The notes under the pieces are model-generated. The model was not told the origin of the DNA. It worked only from the letters and a program-made list of their open reading frames with translations, and ran no database searches. This document shows, piece by piece, positions 8,020-16,141 of a DNA stretch of 64,000 nucleotides (position 1 is its first letter; each line of letters begins with the position of its first letter). The DNA comes from CAVZXS01 sp963779325 (lineage in GTDB: Bacteria > Bacteroidota > Bacteroidia > Chitinophagales > Chitinophagaceae), in NCBI GenBank assembly GCA_963779325.1, contig CAVZXS010000007.1, forward strand, positions 313,027-377,026. Reading direction: 5' to 3'. The position numbers and the translations under genes are program-made.

Positions 8020-9453
8020 CTACATGGCGGCCAATTGCACTTTCTGCTGAAGCTCCAGTACATTCTCCCGGAATACGCCGTCGGTATCCATTAAATCTTT
8101 TACAGTTTGGCAGGAGTGTATAACAGTGGTATGATCTCTTCCGCCAAAATGCTCTCCAATTGTTTTCAATGAATTTTTGGTAAAAGCTTTAGATAAATAC
8201 ATAGTTATCTGGCGGGCCTGTACAATTTCTCTTTTACGTGTTTTTTGCAAAAGCCTGTCGTACGGCACATCGAAATACTCACATACCATTTTCTGTATGG
8301 TATCGATGGTGATTTCTTTGCTGGATGATTTGATAAAATTACGCAACACTTTCTTGGCTAAGTCTAAGTCTATTTCTCTACGATTAAGCGAAGATTGTGC
8401 CAATAAAGAAATTAACGCGCCTTCCAGTTCACGAACATTGGTACTGATATTGTAGGCGATATATTTTACCACCTCCTTGGGCATTTCCAGCCCGTCATTT
8501 TTCATTTTTCTTTCTAAAATATCAATACGCGTGTCATAGTCAGGAATTTGCAGATCGGCACTCAAACCCCAGCGAAAACGGCTGAGCAATCTTTCCTGCA
8601 TGCCGTCAAGGTCTTTTGGCGGCTTATCTGATGTAAGTACTAATTGTTTGCCCGATTGGTGCAAATGATTGAAAATGGCGAAGAAAGCATCCTGGCTTTT
8701 TTCGGCTTTGGCAAAAAACTGCACGTCATCTATTATTAATACATCTATTAATTGGTAAAAATGTATAAAATCATTGATGGCATTGTTACGGCTGTGGTCT
8801 ACAAACTGGTTGATGAACTTTTCGGAACTTACATATAATACTACTTTGTTGGGGTTGGAACGTTTTACTTCGTTGCCGATAGCTTGTGCAAGATGTGTTT
8901 TACCCAAACCTACGCCGCCGTAAATAACCAGGGGGTTAAAAGAATTGGCACCGGGTTTTTCAGCTACTGTTTTTCCGGCACGACGGGCTACCCGATTACA
9001 GTCACCTTCTATAAAAGCATCAAATGTATAAATGTGATTCAGTTGCGGGTCTATCTGCATTTTTTTAAGACCCGGAATGACGAACGGATTTTTAACGGGA
9101 TTATTTATGACTAACGGGAAATCCATTTCGTTGTTTGAATAAGTTTTGAAACCCTGCCCGGTTACATCCATCATTACCGGTTTATTATTTGCATTACCGC
9201 TGTCAACCATAATGCGATATTCCAATCTTGCTTCTTTGCCTAATTCTCTCTTCAGCGTTTTCGCCAATAAATTTACGTAATGTTCTTCAAGGTATTCAAA
9301 AAAGAATTGACTGGGTACCTGTATAATGAGTACATTATTTTTTATTGATACGGGTTTAATCGGCTCGAACCATGTTTTATAATGCTGCCATTCAACAATA
9401 TCTTTGATGATCTTTAAGCAATTGGTCCAGATTTTATCAGCATTTTTCTCCAT
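8020..9453 (-). CDS. dnaA: chromosomal replication initiator DnaA
   Basis: 477 residues. The N-terminal helicase-loading domain I begins KIWTNCLKIIKDIV, a variable linker follows, then the AAA+ domain with Walker A GGVGLGKTH at about 178-187, Walker B LIIDDVQFF and sensor region SRFRWGL. The DNA-binding domain IV carries the signature GGRDHTTVIHS. It binds DnaA boxes and melts oriC. No box cluster flanks the gene here, so oriC is not evident beside it. It is likely monocistronic, with a terminator directly downstream. Confidence 0.97.
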   Translation of the reverse strand: MEKNADKIWTNCLKIIKDIVEWQHYKTWFEPIKPVSIKNNVLIIQVPSQFFFEYLEEHYVNLLAKTLKRELGKEARLEYRIMVDSGNANNKPVMMDVTGQGFKTYSNNEMDFPLVINNPVKNPFVIPGLKKMQIDPQLNHIYTFDAFIEGDCNRVARRAGKTVAEKPGANSFNPLVIYGGVGLGKTHLAQAIGNEVKRSNPNKVVLYVSSEKFINQFVDHSRNNAINDFIHFYQLIDVLIIDDVQFFAKAEKSQDAFFAIFNHLHQSGKQLVLTSDKPPKDLDGMQERLLSRFRWGLSADLQIPDYDTRIDILERKMKNDGLEMPKEVVKYIAYNISTNVRELEGALISLLAQSSLNRREIDLDLAKKVLRNFIKSSSKEITIDTIQKMVCEYFDVPYDRLLQKTRKREIVQARQITMYLSKAFTKNSLKTIGEHFGGRDHTTVIHSCQTVKDLMDTDGVFRENVLELQQKVQLAAM

Positions 9454-9595
9454 TAGTCTTCTGTCGATTTATAACATTTAAAATTTTTTGTCCTTAAAAA
9501 ATGGTGATTTTTCTCTACAATTCTTTCACAGGATGCGGACTAAAAAAAAACCACAGGGCAGCAAATATGTAACAAAGTTTCCTAATAAAAAATTT

Positions 9596-10534
9596 TTATT
9601 CAGTTGTTTTTTTTGTAACTGAAACAGAATGTGATTTTGTCAATTTTTTCGCCCTTATTTTAGAAAATTCAAAATCTAACCTTCCTAACATAATACCTCC
9701 CCAACCTACTTGGTTTATTATTACATCATCGCCTTTTTTGTTTGTTTTAATAACCGGTGCATCAAGGAATGTATGTGTATGACCGCCAATGATCAGATCT
9801 ATGTTTTCCGTTTCTTTCGCCAGCACTTCATCACTCACTTTTTTGTCCCGGTATTGATAACCCAAATGCGATAAACAAATTATCAAATCACAATTTTCTT
9901 CCTTTTTCAGTCTGTTTGCAACCTCGTTCGCTTTTTGTACCGGGTCTAAATATTTTGTACCGCCCGATAAATTCTCAGGCACCAAACCTTTCATTTCAAT
10001 TCCTAATCCGAGTATGCCAATTTTCAATTTCCCTTTTTTAAAGATTTTGTATTGACGGTGATTGTACTCCATCGGCGTGCCTGAGAAATCATAGTTACAA
10101 ACCAGCATCGGAAACTCAGCATTTGTCTTTAATTGATTTGCCAAATTTTCTATTCCCCCGTCAAAATCGTGATTACCGATAGTACACGCATCATAACCCA
10201 TAGCCGTCATCGCTTTTAGCTCGGGTTCGCCTTTATAAAAATTAAAATATGGAGTACCCTGGAATATATCGCCCGCATCCAGCAGTAATACATGTTCCTG
10301 TTCGATTCTTATTTTTTTTATCAATTCGGCTCTTGCCGCTACGCCGCCCATTCCCTGGTTACGACTGCCATCCATGGGAAAAGGTTGTATCCTGCTGTGC
10401 ACATCATTGGTATGCAGTATGGTCAGCTTTTTTACAGGTGCTAAAAAATCAGCCGCTGCTTTTACAGAGCCCGGAGCCAGTAATGCGCCGGCAGCTATGG
10501 CAGTTTGTGAAATAAACTTTCTTCTATTCTGCAT
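9596..10534 (-). CDS. 5'-nucleotidase/metallophosphatase domain protein (UshA N-terminal half)
   Basis: 312 residues. A Tat-type signal (NRRKFISQTA, then a hydrophobic stretch) precedes a calcineurin-like metallophosphoesterase domain: TNDVHSR, DAGDIFQG, GNHDFDGG and GGHTHTF supply the two-metal site. This is the catalytic half of UshA-like 5'-nucleotidases; it lacks the C-terminal substrate-binding domain. That domain is encoded by the upstream gene, which overlaps it by 11 bases, so the two halves are translated as separate exported proteins and probably act together in periplasmic nucleotide hydrolysis. Confidence 0.88.
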   Translation of the reverse strand: MQNRRKFISQTAIAAGALLAPGSVKAAADFLAPVKKLTILHTNDVHSRIQPFPMDGSRNQGMGGVAARAELIKKIRIEQEHVLLLDAGDIFQGTPYFNFYKGEPELKAMTAMGYDACTIGNHDFDGGIENLANQLKTNAEFPMLVCNYDFSGTPMEYNHRQYKIFKKGKLKIGILGLGIEMKGLVPENLSGGTKYLDPVQKANEVANRLKKEENCDLIICLSHLGYQYRDKKVSDEVLAKETENIDLIIGGHTHTFLDAPVIKTNKKGDDVIINQVGWGGIMLGRLDFEFSKIRAKKLTKSHSVSVTKKTTE

Positions 10535-11273
10535 GGCTCATACGGTTTGAAGAATTTACAGTAATATGCTTTCCTTTGGCGGTTATATCCGATACATATT
10601 CTATCAGCGCATCCCTCATTAAGTAGCCTATGTTTTGTTGCGGAATTGATTTCAGCATTACCGTATCATCTCCGCCATTAGCTATGTAATCGGAATTAGC
10701 AATGGTATATTCTGCAGCAGGGTCAAGCTTTTTTTCGCCGATAAAAATATTTACGGCTTTCGCATTTTTAATTTGCATAGTGATACCGGCCACCGGCCAG
10801 CCGCCTCTTGCGGCTACATGATCCAGCAACTCCTGTAATACAGTTCCTTTTATTTTTTGCAAAATAATTAAATTATCAAAAGGCATCAGTTCAAATATCT
10901 TACCGCGGGTTATATTGCCTGCCGGTAATTGATTAAGTCTTACGCCGCCTGAATTAACCAACGCCGCATCTACATGTGTTTTAAATTTTTTTTCGGCAAT
11001 GTATAATACTGCATCGGCCATAAAGCTTCCCAATGAACCTTCGGGTTGTTTTTTTTCAAGTGTATTTTCATTGTATCCCAAAACATCGTTCATGCTTTTG
11101 TTTACACTGTCGCTGTAAGGTTTTAATAAAGCTGATAAAGAGGAATCGGCCGAACGATCAGTATTGATACGGTAACTGTAATACCCGGCCGTAGTAGATT
11201 GCCATACCGTGTTACAGGATAGCCACGTAACGGATAAAAGCAATAAGAATGATGTAAGCGTATTTTTTTTCAT
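10524..11273 (-). CDS. 5'-nucleotidase C-terminal domain lipoprotein (UshA C-terminal half)
   Basis: 249 residues. A lipoprotein signal ends in TWLSC. The rest matches the 5'-nucleotidase C-terminal, substrate-recognition domain: GSLGSFMADAVL, ALVNSGGVRL, IFELMPFDNLIILQ, YTIANSDYIANGGD. It lies first in the two-gene operon and overlaps the metallophosphatase gene by 11 bases (10524-10534), so translation is probably coupled. Together they recreate a UshA-type enzyme in reversed gene order. Confidence 0.87.
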   Translation of the reverse strand: MKKNTLTSFLLLLSVTWLSCNTVWQSTTAGYYSYRINTDRSADSSLSALLKPYSDSVNKSMNDVLGYNENTLEKKQPEGSLGSFMADAVLYIAEKKFKTHVDAALVNSGGVRLNQLPAGNITRGKIFELMPFDNLIILQKIKGTVLQELLDHVAARGGWPVAGITMQIKNAKAVNIFIGEKKLDPAAEYTIANSDYIANGGDDTVMLKSIPQQNIGYLMRDALIEYVSDITAKGKHITVNSSNRMSHAE

Positions 11274-11588
11274 ACCGGGGAGAACCCAATGAAGTTAATT
11301 ACAATTTTGATGAAACAAGGAATTATTTTCAATAAATTTTTTTTACAGGCCTGTATTTTTTATATTGGCCTTATTTGCGAAATAAACCGGAAAAAAGAAG
11401 ACTCTTTTTTCTTTGTTCTGCGTTTTTTTTGTATTTACCGGGTTGTGAAAACAGGTTGTTAATGCATGCCCAAAAGCTGCCGTTTTATAATAACGCTTTA
11501 TTCATTGATGTATTAATTTTTTTTGTGAATACAGTAAAAATTATTTTCTGCACCTTTGCACCTGTTCCGGGATAAAAACCCGGCCGTT
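11274..11588. other. divergent intergenic region
   Basis: About 315 bases between the divergent nucleotidase operon and the FAD protein gene. It is AT-rich with several T-runs. No conserved element other than possible weak promoters was seen. Confidence 0.5.
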
Positions 11589-13211
11589 ATGCAAAAAAAT
11601 ATTTCAGTAAAACTATTGCCTTCCGAGGCTTCTTCGGCCGATATAGTAAAAGAATATGCGGCGAAAATCTGCGGCGTTGATATTGACACTGTAACAGGAT
11701 TCACTATTTTAAAACAATCCATTGACGCCCGGGCCAAACAACCCTTAGTTAATCTAAACTTCACGGCGTTTATCAATGAGCCCTTTCAGCAAAGGGAAAT
11801 AAAACATTTTAATTTCAAAGATGTACAGCATGCAGCTCATTCGGTAATTATAATAGGAGCGGGGCCTGCCGGCTTGTTTGCCGCGTTAAAATTAATGGAG
11901 GAAGGAATCAGACCGGTGATACTGGAAAGAGGTAAGGATGTAAGAGCGAGGAGAAGAGATTTAGCTTTGTTAAATAAGGAAGGAATTATTAATCCTGAAA
12001 GTAATTATTGTTTTGGTGAAGGCGGCGCAGGCACTTACAGCGATGGTAAACTGTATACCCGAAGCAGTAAGCGAGGCGATGCAGAAAGAATATTGAATCT
12101 CTTTGTACATTTTGGCGCCGAAGAAAAAATTTTATATGAAGCGCATCCGCACATCGGTACCAATAAATTACCGCAGATTATTACTGCCATGCGTAATCAG
12201 ATAATCGCTGGCGGCGGTTTATTTTTATTTGAAAAAAAAGTAACGGGCTTCGAAATAAAAAGCGATGCCATACTGCATGTAAAAACTGCTGACGGCGATT
12301 CATTTACAGGTGACGCCGTTATACTTGCTACAGGCCATTCTGCAAGAGATATATTTCATTTATTATATGAAAGTAAAATTTTAATAGAGCCGAAGCCTTT
12401 TGCGCTGGGCGTTCGTATAGAGCATCCTCAATCATTAATTGACAGTATACAATATCATTGCACGGTACGTGATCCGGTTTTGCCGCCGGCATCTTACAGT
12501 TTGGTGCAGCAGGTAGATGGCAAAGGAGTTTTTTCTTTTTGTATGTGCCCGGGCGGTATTATTGCGCCGGCTGCCACATCGCCCGGCGAATTAGTTGTAA
12601 ACGGGTGGAGCCCCTCCAGGCGAAATAATCCGTTTGCCAACAGCGGCATTGTAGTAAGTGTTAGTGAGCAGGAAGCGATTCAAAGCCTGAGAGTAACTGA
12701 CTATGCTCAGTTAATGAACGTCAGGAGCGGAGGTACTCATCCTTTATCGCTGTTATACTTTCAGCAAATGGTAGAAGAAAAAGCATTTGCGGCGGGTGGC
12801 GGAAAATTTGCGGCGCCTGCGCAGCGAATGATTGATTTTGTAAATAATAAAACTTCTTCTTCATTGCCCGACTGTTCTTATTTACCGGGCTTAAATTCAG
12901 TGGAGCTGAAAAATGTACTGCCGTCTTTTATATATAACGGCTTGCGACAGGCGTTTATAGAATTTGGTAAAAAAGTACCCAAAGGAGCGGGCGGTAAAGG
13001 ATATTTGACTAATGATGCCGTAATTGTGGCTACGGAGTCACGCACTTCATCGCCTGTTCGTATTCCGAGAAATAAAGAGAATCTTCAGCATCCGCAAATA
13101 CAAAACCTTTATCCCTGCGGCGAGGGTGCAGGTTATGCCGGTGGTATTGTAAGTGCCGCTATGGATGGTGAGAGAGTGGCGTCGATTATTATACAAAAAA
13201 AGAGGGGCTGA
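11589..13211 (+). CDS. NAD(P)/FAD-dependent oxidoreductase (FAD-dependent dehydrogenase)
   Basis: 540 residues, starting MQKNISVKLLP at the ATG (an earlier in-frame TTG at 11556 is rejected). A small N-terminal alpha/beta domain (about 1-80) precedes the Rossmann motif IIGAGPAGLFAALKL. Further family motifs are GEGGAGTYSDGKLYTR, ILATGHSARD, FCMCPGGIIAPA and a C-terminal CGEGAGYAGGIVSAAMDG that closes the FAD site. This is the COG2509-type flavoprotein family, soluble and of uncertain substrate. Its stop codon lies inside a terminator-like stem. Confidence 0.85.
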   Translation: MQKNISVKLLPSEASSADIVKEYAAKICGVDIDTVTGFTILKQSIDARAKQPLVNLNFTAFINEPFQQREIKHFNFKDVQHAAHSVIIIGAGPAGLFAALKLMEEGIRPVILERGKDVRARRRDLALLNKEGIINPESNYCFGEGGAGTYSDGKLYTRSSKRGDAERILNLFVHFGAEEKILYEAHPHIGTNKLPQIITAMRNQIIAGGGLFLFEKKVTGFEIKSDAILHVKTADGDSFTGDAVILATGHSARDIFHLLYESKILIEPKPFALGVRIEHPQSLIDSIQYHCTVRDPVLPPASYSLVQQVDGKGVFSFCMCPGGIIAPAATSPGELVVNGWSPSRRNNPFANSGIVVSVSEQEAIQSLRVTDYAQLMNVRSGGTHPLSLLYFQQMVEEKAFAAGGGKFAAPAQRMIDFVNNKTSSSLPDCSYLPGLNSVELKNVLPSFIYNGLRQAFIEFGKKVPKGAGGKGYLTNDAVIVATESRTSSPVRIPRNKENLQHPQIQNLYPCGEGAGYAGGIVSAAMDGERVASIIIQKKRG

Positions 13212-13225
13212 TTGCTCAGCCCCTC
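13202..13225 (+). terminator. stem-loop overlapping the FAD protein stop codon
   Basis: GAGGGGCTGA (13202-13211) pairs fully with TCAGCCCCTC (13216-13225) around TTGC. The TGA stop is the base of the loop-side arm. There is no immediate T-run, so it may be a weak or 3'-end-protecting structure. Confidence 0.55.
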
Positions 13226-13616
13226 AACGGGTAAATTTTGGTTCATCCAATTTTTTTTTAGGTACTTCGAATTAATTTTCTTTCAAGAGTTCGGATGAAA
13301 TTCAGTAGGATCTTGGATTCAAATGTTTTTCTTTTGGACTTTGGATTTCGACTTGGTTTTTTTAGGATTCTCGGATGATTCGGTTTCTTTAAGGATGTTT
13401 GGATTTCGTTTCAGTTTTACTATCGGATAATTGAATCAACACTGTAAAAGTGCAAAATATTTTGCCCCGGTTTTAAAGTTTTCGGCTTTTGTCCGATAAG
13501 TTTCGATATTTGGTATAAATCGGAAGATTTTCGGCTTCGGGGCGTTACTAAAAAACCTTTGTTTCTTATACCATCTTGATTTACTAAGTATTCAAAAGGA
13601 CTACGTGGAAATCTTA
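13226..13616. other. T/G-rich, C-poor non-coding tract with recurring GGAT
   Basis: About 330 bases in which GGAT/GGATT recurs at intervals (AGGATCTTGGATTC, TTTGGATTTCG, AGGATTCTCGGATGATTCGG, AGGATGTTTGGATTTCG). It also contains the perfect palindrome GCAAAATATTTTGC (13452-13465). No ORF and no known RNA fold recognised. A relative of the ATACCAAATTGATT repeat (ATACCATCTTGATTTACTAA) lies at about 13569-13588, just before the insertion element. Confidence 0.45.
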
Positions 13617-13618
13617 TA

Positions 13619-14755
13619 ATAAACCGCTATCAATACTACTAATATAAAATTTTAGTACCTTAGCTTATAAATTCTAAGCTATGCGTTCCTTACAGTTAGT
13701 TAATCATTTGAGCGATTCAAAAGTACAGTCAAGGCTTTCAGATAGCAGAGGGACACCGGTGCATAGCCGCTGGCAAATTATTTATTTGATTCAGGTGGGT
13801 AATATTCACGCTGCGGAGTTGTTAGCGCCACTGGTAAATTTATCAGTACACAGCATCTACAAAATAGTAGAAAATTACAATCATACAGGCGTTGCAGCAT
13901 TAGTGTACAAACAAAAAGGCGGAAGGCGAAGATCATTACTTAGCCTTGATGAAGAAGTGTCCCTTTTTGCATCATTGGAAACGCTGGCTTCCAAAGGCCT
14001 TATCAAAACGGCAAACGATATTCGTAATGCAGTAGAGCTAAAAACCGGTAAAGCTGTTTCAGATGATTATATATGGGACTTACTGCACCGCAATGGCTGG
14101 AAAAAGAAAATGCCCAGACCGCATCACCCTAAACGAAGTATAGAAGAGCAAGCTGAGTTTAAAAAAAACTTCCCCAAAAGCTGTAGTCCGCCTCAATAGC
14201 TTTTCCGGCATTATTACATTCATTACCGGTTATTGTATTTTTTGAAGATGAAGCAAGGTTTGGAAGAATAAGCAGGGAAATGGCCTGTTGGGTAAAAGCC
14301 AATATGATACCTTCTGTAGCCAGGCAAATGATTCGGGAATATATTTATGCCTATTCGGCCCTGTCGCCACAAACAGGAGATTGTTATTCTATGATAAGTC
14401 CATACTGCAATACCGAAGCAATGAATGAATTTTTGCAACAGCTTTCCGGTCAGTACAATAATTACAGAATTATACTCATACTTGACAAAGCCGGATGGCA
14501 TATCAGCCGGTCCTTAAAACTGGCCGACAATATCAAACTCCTTCACCTCAATCCATATTCCCCCGAACAAAATCCGGTAGAATTGCTTTGGAGAGAAATC
14601 CGTAGAAAATACTTTCACAATGTAATCTTCGCAAACCTGGATGAAGTAGAAAATAAATTACAGGAAGCCCTCTTAAACTATCATCAACATAAACACGATG
14701 TCCAAAAACTCGCAAAAGGTTTTTTACCTATTTAGTAAAATTGACAGCGGTTTAT
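13619..14755 (+). mobile_element. IS630-type insertion sequence
   Basis: The ends are inverted repeats: ATAAACCGCTATCAA at 13619-13633 and its complement with one mismatch (TTGACAGCGGTTTAT) at 14741-14755. Each end is bordered by TA (13617-13618 and 14756-14757), the target duplication expected of the IS630/Tc1-mariner superfamily, though the AT-rich border leaves the exact edge uncertain by a few bases. Element length is about 1137 bp. The transposase inside is frameshifted. Confidence 0.75.
13681..14735 (+). pseudogene. IS630-family transposase, frameshifted
   Basis: The first frame (13681-14199, 172 residues) carries helix-turn-helix and linker regions (RWQIIYLIQVGN, SVHSIYKIVENYN, WDLLHRNGWKKKMPRP). 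The DDE domain continues in another frame: FEDEARFGR (first Asp), LILDKAGWH (second Asp) and NPVELLWREIRRK (Glu). The frame change must fall between a TAG at 14184-14186 in the second frame and the TAG ending the first at 14197-14199. The A8 run at 14161 would be slippery, but a -1 shift there meets the 14184 stop, so programmed frameshifting at that site is unlikely. Probably inactive. Confidence 0.8.
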
Positions 14756-14838
14756 TATTAGATGGTATTATGCCGACAGAGAACCGGTTGCCCGCCCGTG
14801 CCGGTACGGAGGGGGACTATTTGTCTTTATATTCGTGA

Positions 14839-15537
14839 TTAAATAATCTTCAGGCGTTTCAATACATCCTGCTTAAAGGAACGGCTGATAGGGATCACTT
14901 TCCCTTCTATCAAAAGACTGTTATCCTGGATATCCTGTATTTTTTTGGTATTTACTATAAAGGAGCGATGCACCTTCATAAATATCCTGGAATCTATTTT
15001 TTCTTCTACTCCTTTCATGGTGGCATGAACAAGATGTTTTTTATCGGGCGTAACATACTTTACATAGTCGCCTACACACTCTACGTATAAAATATCTTCG
15101 TAATTAAGCCGTATTAACTTACCGTCGGATTTAATAAAGGTATCCTGCGGCTGTTCTTCCTGCGGTGCGGGAGCTATTTTTGATGTGGCTTGTAAAATTT
15201 TATTTACCGATTGCTGAAACCTTATGAAATTAAAAGGCTTCTTTAAATAGTCGCTTACCTCATATTGAAAAGCTTCAAAAGCGTATTCCGTTTTTGAAGT
15301 GGTCAGCACAACTTTTGGCGAATAATGCAACTGATCAAGCAATTGGAAACCGGTAAGCCCCGGCATTTCTACGTCAAGAAAAATAAGATCTACCGCTTCG
15401 TCTTTTAAAAACGCCAACGCATCCGTTGGTTGTTCAAAACAACCTACTACATCAAGCAAAGGAGCTTTTTTACAATAGTTTTGCAAAAGCTCTCTTGATA
15501 TTTTTTCGTCTTCTACTATGATGCAGCGTAGGTTCAT
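14839..15537 (-). CDS. LytTR-family response regulator
   Basis: 232 residues. Receiver domain 1-120 has the acidic pair in IIVEDE, phospho-Asp in LIFLDVEMPG (about 55) and the switch Lys in YLKKPF. The LytTR DNA-binding domain occupies about 133-232 (IKSDGKLIRLNYEDILYVE, MKVHRSFIVN). A typical partner of membrane histidine kinases. The gene next upstream on the same strand is an Hpt protein and the divergent neighbour is a hybrid kinase, which together suggest a phosphorelay. Confidence 0.92.
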   Translation of the reverse strand: MNLRCIIVEDEKISRELLQNYCKKAPLLDVVGCFEQPTDALAFLKDEAVDLIFLDVEMPGLTGFQLLDQLHYSPKVVLTTSKTEYAFEAFQYEVSDYLKKPFNFIRFQQSVNKILQATSKIAPAPQEEQPQDTFIKSDGKLIRLNYEDILYVECVGDYVKYVTPDKKHLVHATMKGVEEKIDSRIFMKVHRSFIVNTKKIQDIQDNSLLIEGKVIPISRSFKQDVLKRLKII

Positions 15538-15589
15538 GATTGTTTTTTTACAGAGTTGATTTTATACAAGTACTAAATTAATAAATCTT

Positions 15590-16003
15590 TTAAGGATTAC
15601 TGTTTTCCGCGTTATACCGGATCAATCTTTCAAGCTCATTTTTTATTAACGGCCTGAATTTATCGGTTTCGCTAATAATAAAATCATAGTCTTCCATCAT
15701 TGAATCAAGGCTTTTCAGCATCTTACAGTTATTTTCTACAGACAACAGGCGCTCATAAATGGTTGTAAGGCCTACATAGTTATACACAGGTTTTATTTTG
15801 TGAACTATGCCGCTGAACTCGGGCAAATTACGCTTCGCAAAACTATCCCTTAATGTTCCGATATACCCGTCAATCTCCTCTTCGAAAGTGGAAAAAACCG
15901 CTTCTGCCGTTAGGTAATCGTCGCTGTACAGGTTGGAGAGGGTCGTTTGGCACAAGGCACTGTTAAAAACGAAGCCGGGAGATTTTAGTGCTTCAGATGG
16001 CAT
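15590..16003 (-). CDS. Hpt-domain phosphotransfer protein
   Basis: 137 residues, mostly helical. The Hpt signature is seen in FSGIVHKIKPVYNYVGL, where the His is the predicted phospho-acceptor (classic HxLKGxxxxxG spacing with changes). It probably carries phosphate between the receiver of the divergent hybrid kinase (16142) and the LytTR regulator lying 52 bases downstream on the same strand. Confidence 0.75.
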   Translation of the reverse strand: MPSEALKSPGFVFNSALCQTTLSNLYSDDYLTAEAVFSTFEEEIDGYIGTLRDSFAKRNLPEFSGIVHKIKPVYNYVGLTTIYERLLSVENNCKMLKSLDSMMEDYDFIISETDKFRPLIKNELERLIRYNAENSNP

Positions 16004-16141
16004 ATTTTATCGGATTTGGATATTTATCAAGTGTTAATTAATAAGATACAACGCTGAATGTGTCAAAATATTTTGGGGCGAAGATAATAAAACTTTGGAA
16101 TTTTCGTATTAAAGCCGGGAAGTCCATACCACTTACTAACT

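Noticed and set aside
7767..9595. oriC next to dnaA
   Set aside because: No TTATCCACA-type boxes or AT-rich unwinding region could be found on either side of dnaA.
14161..14199. Programmed -1 frameshift in the IS630 transposase at the A8 run
   Set aside because: Shifting at that site enters a frame that stops at 14184, before the DDE frame becomes open.
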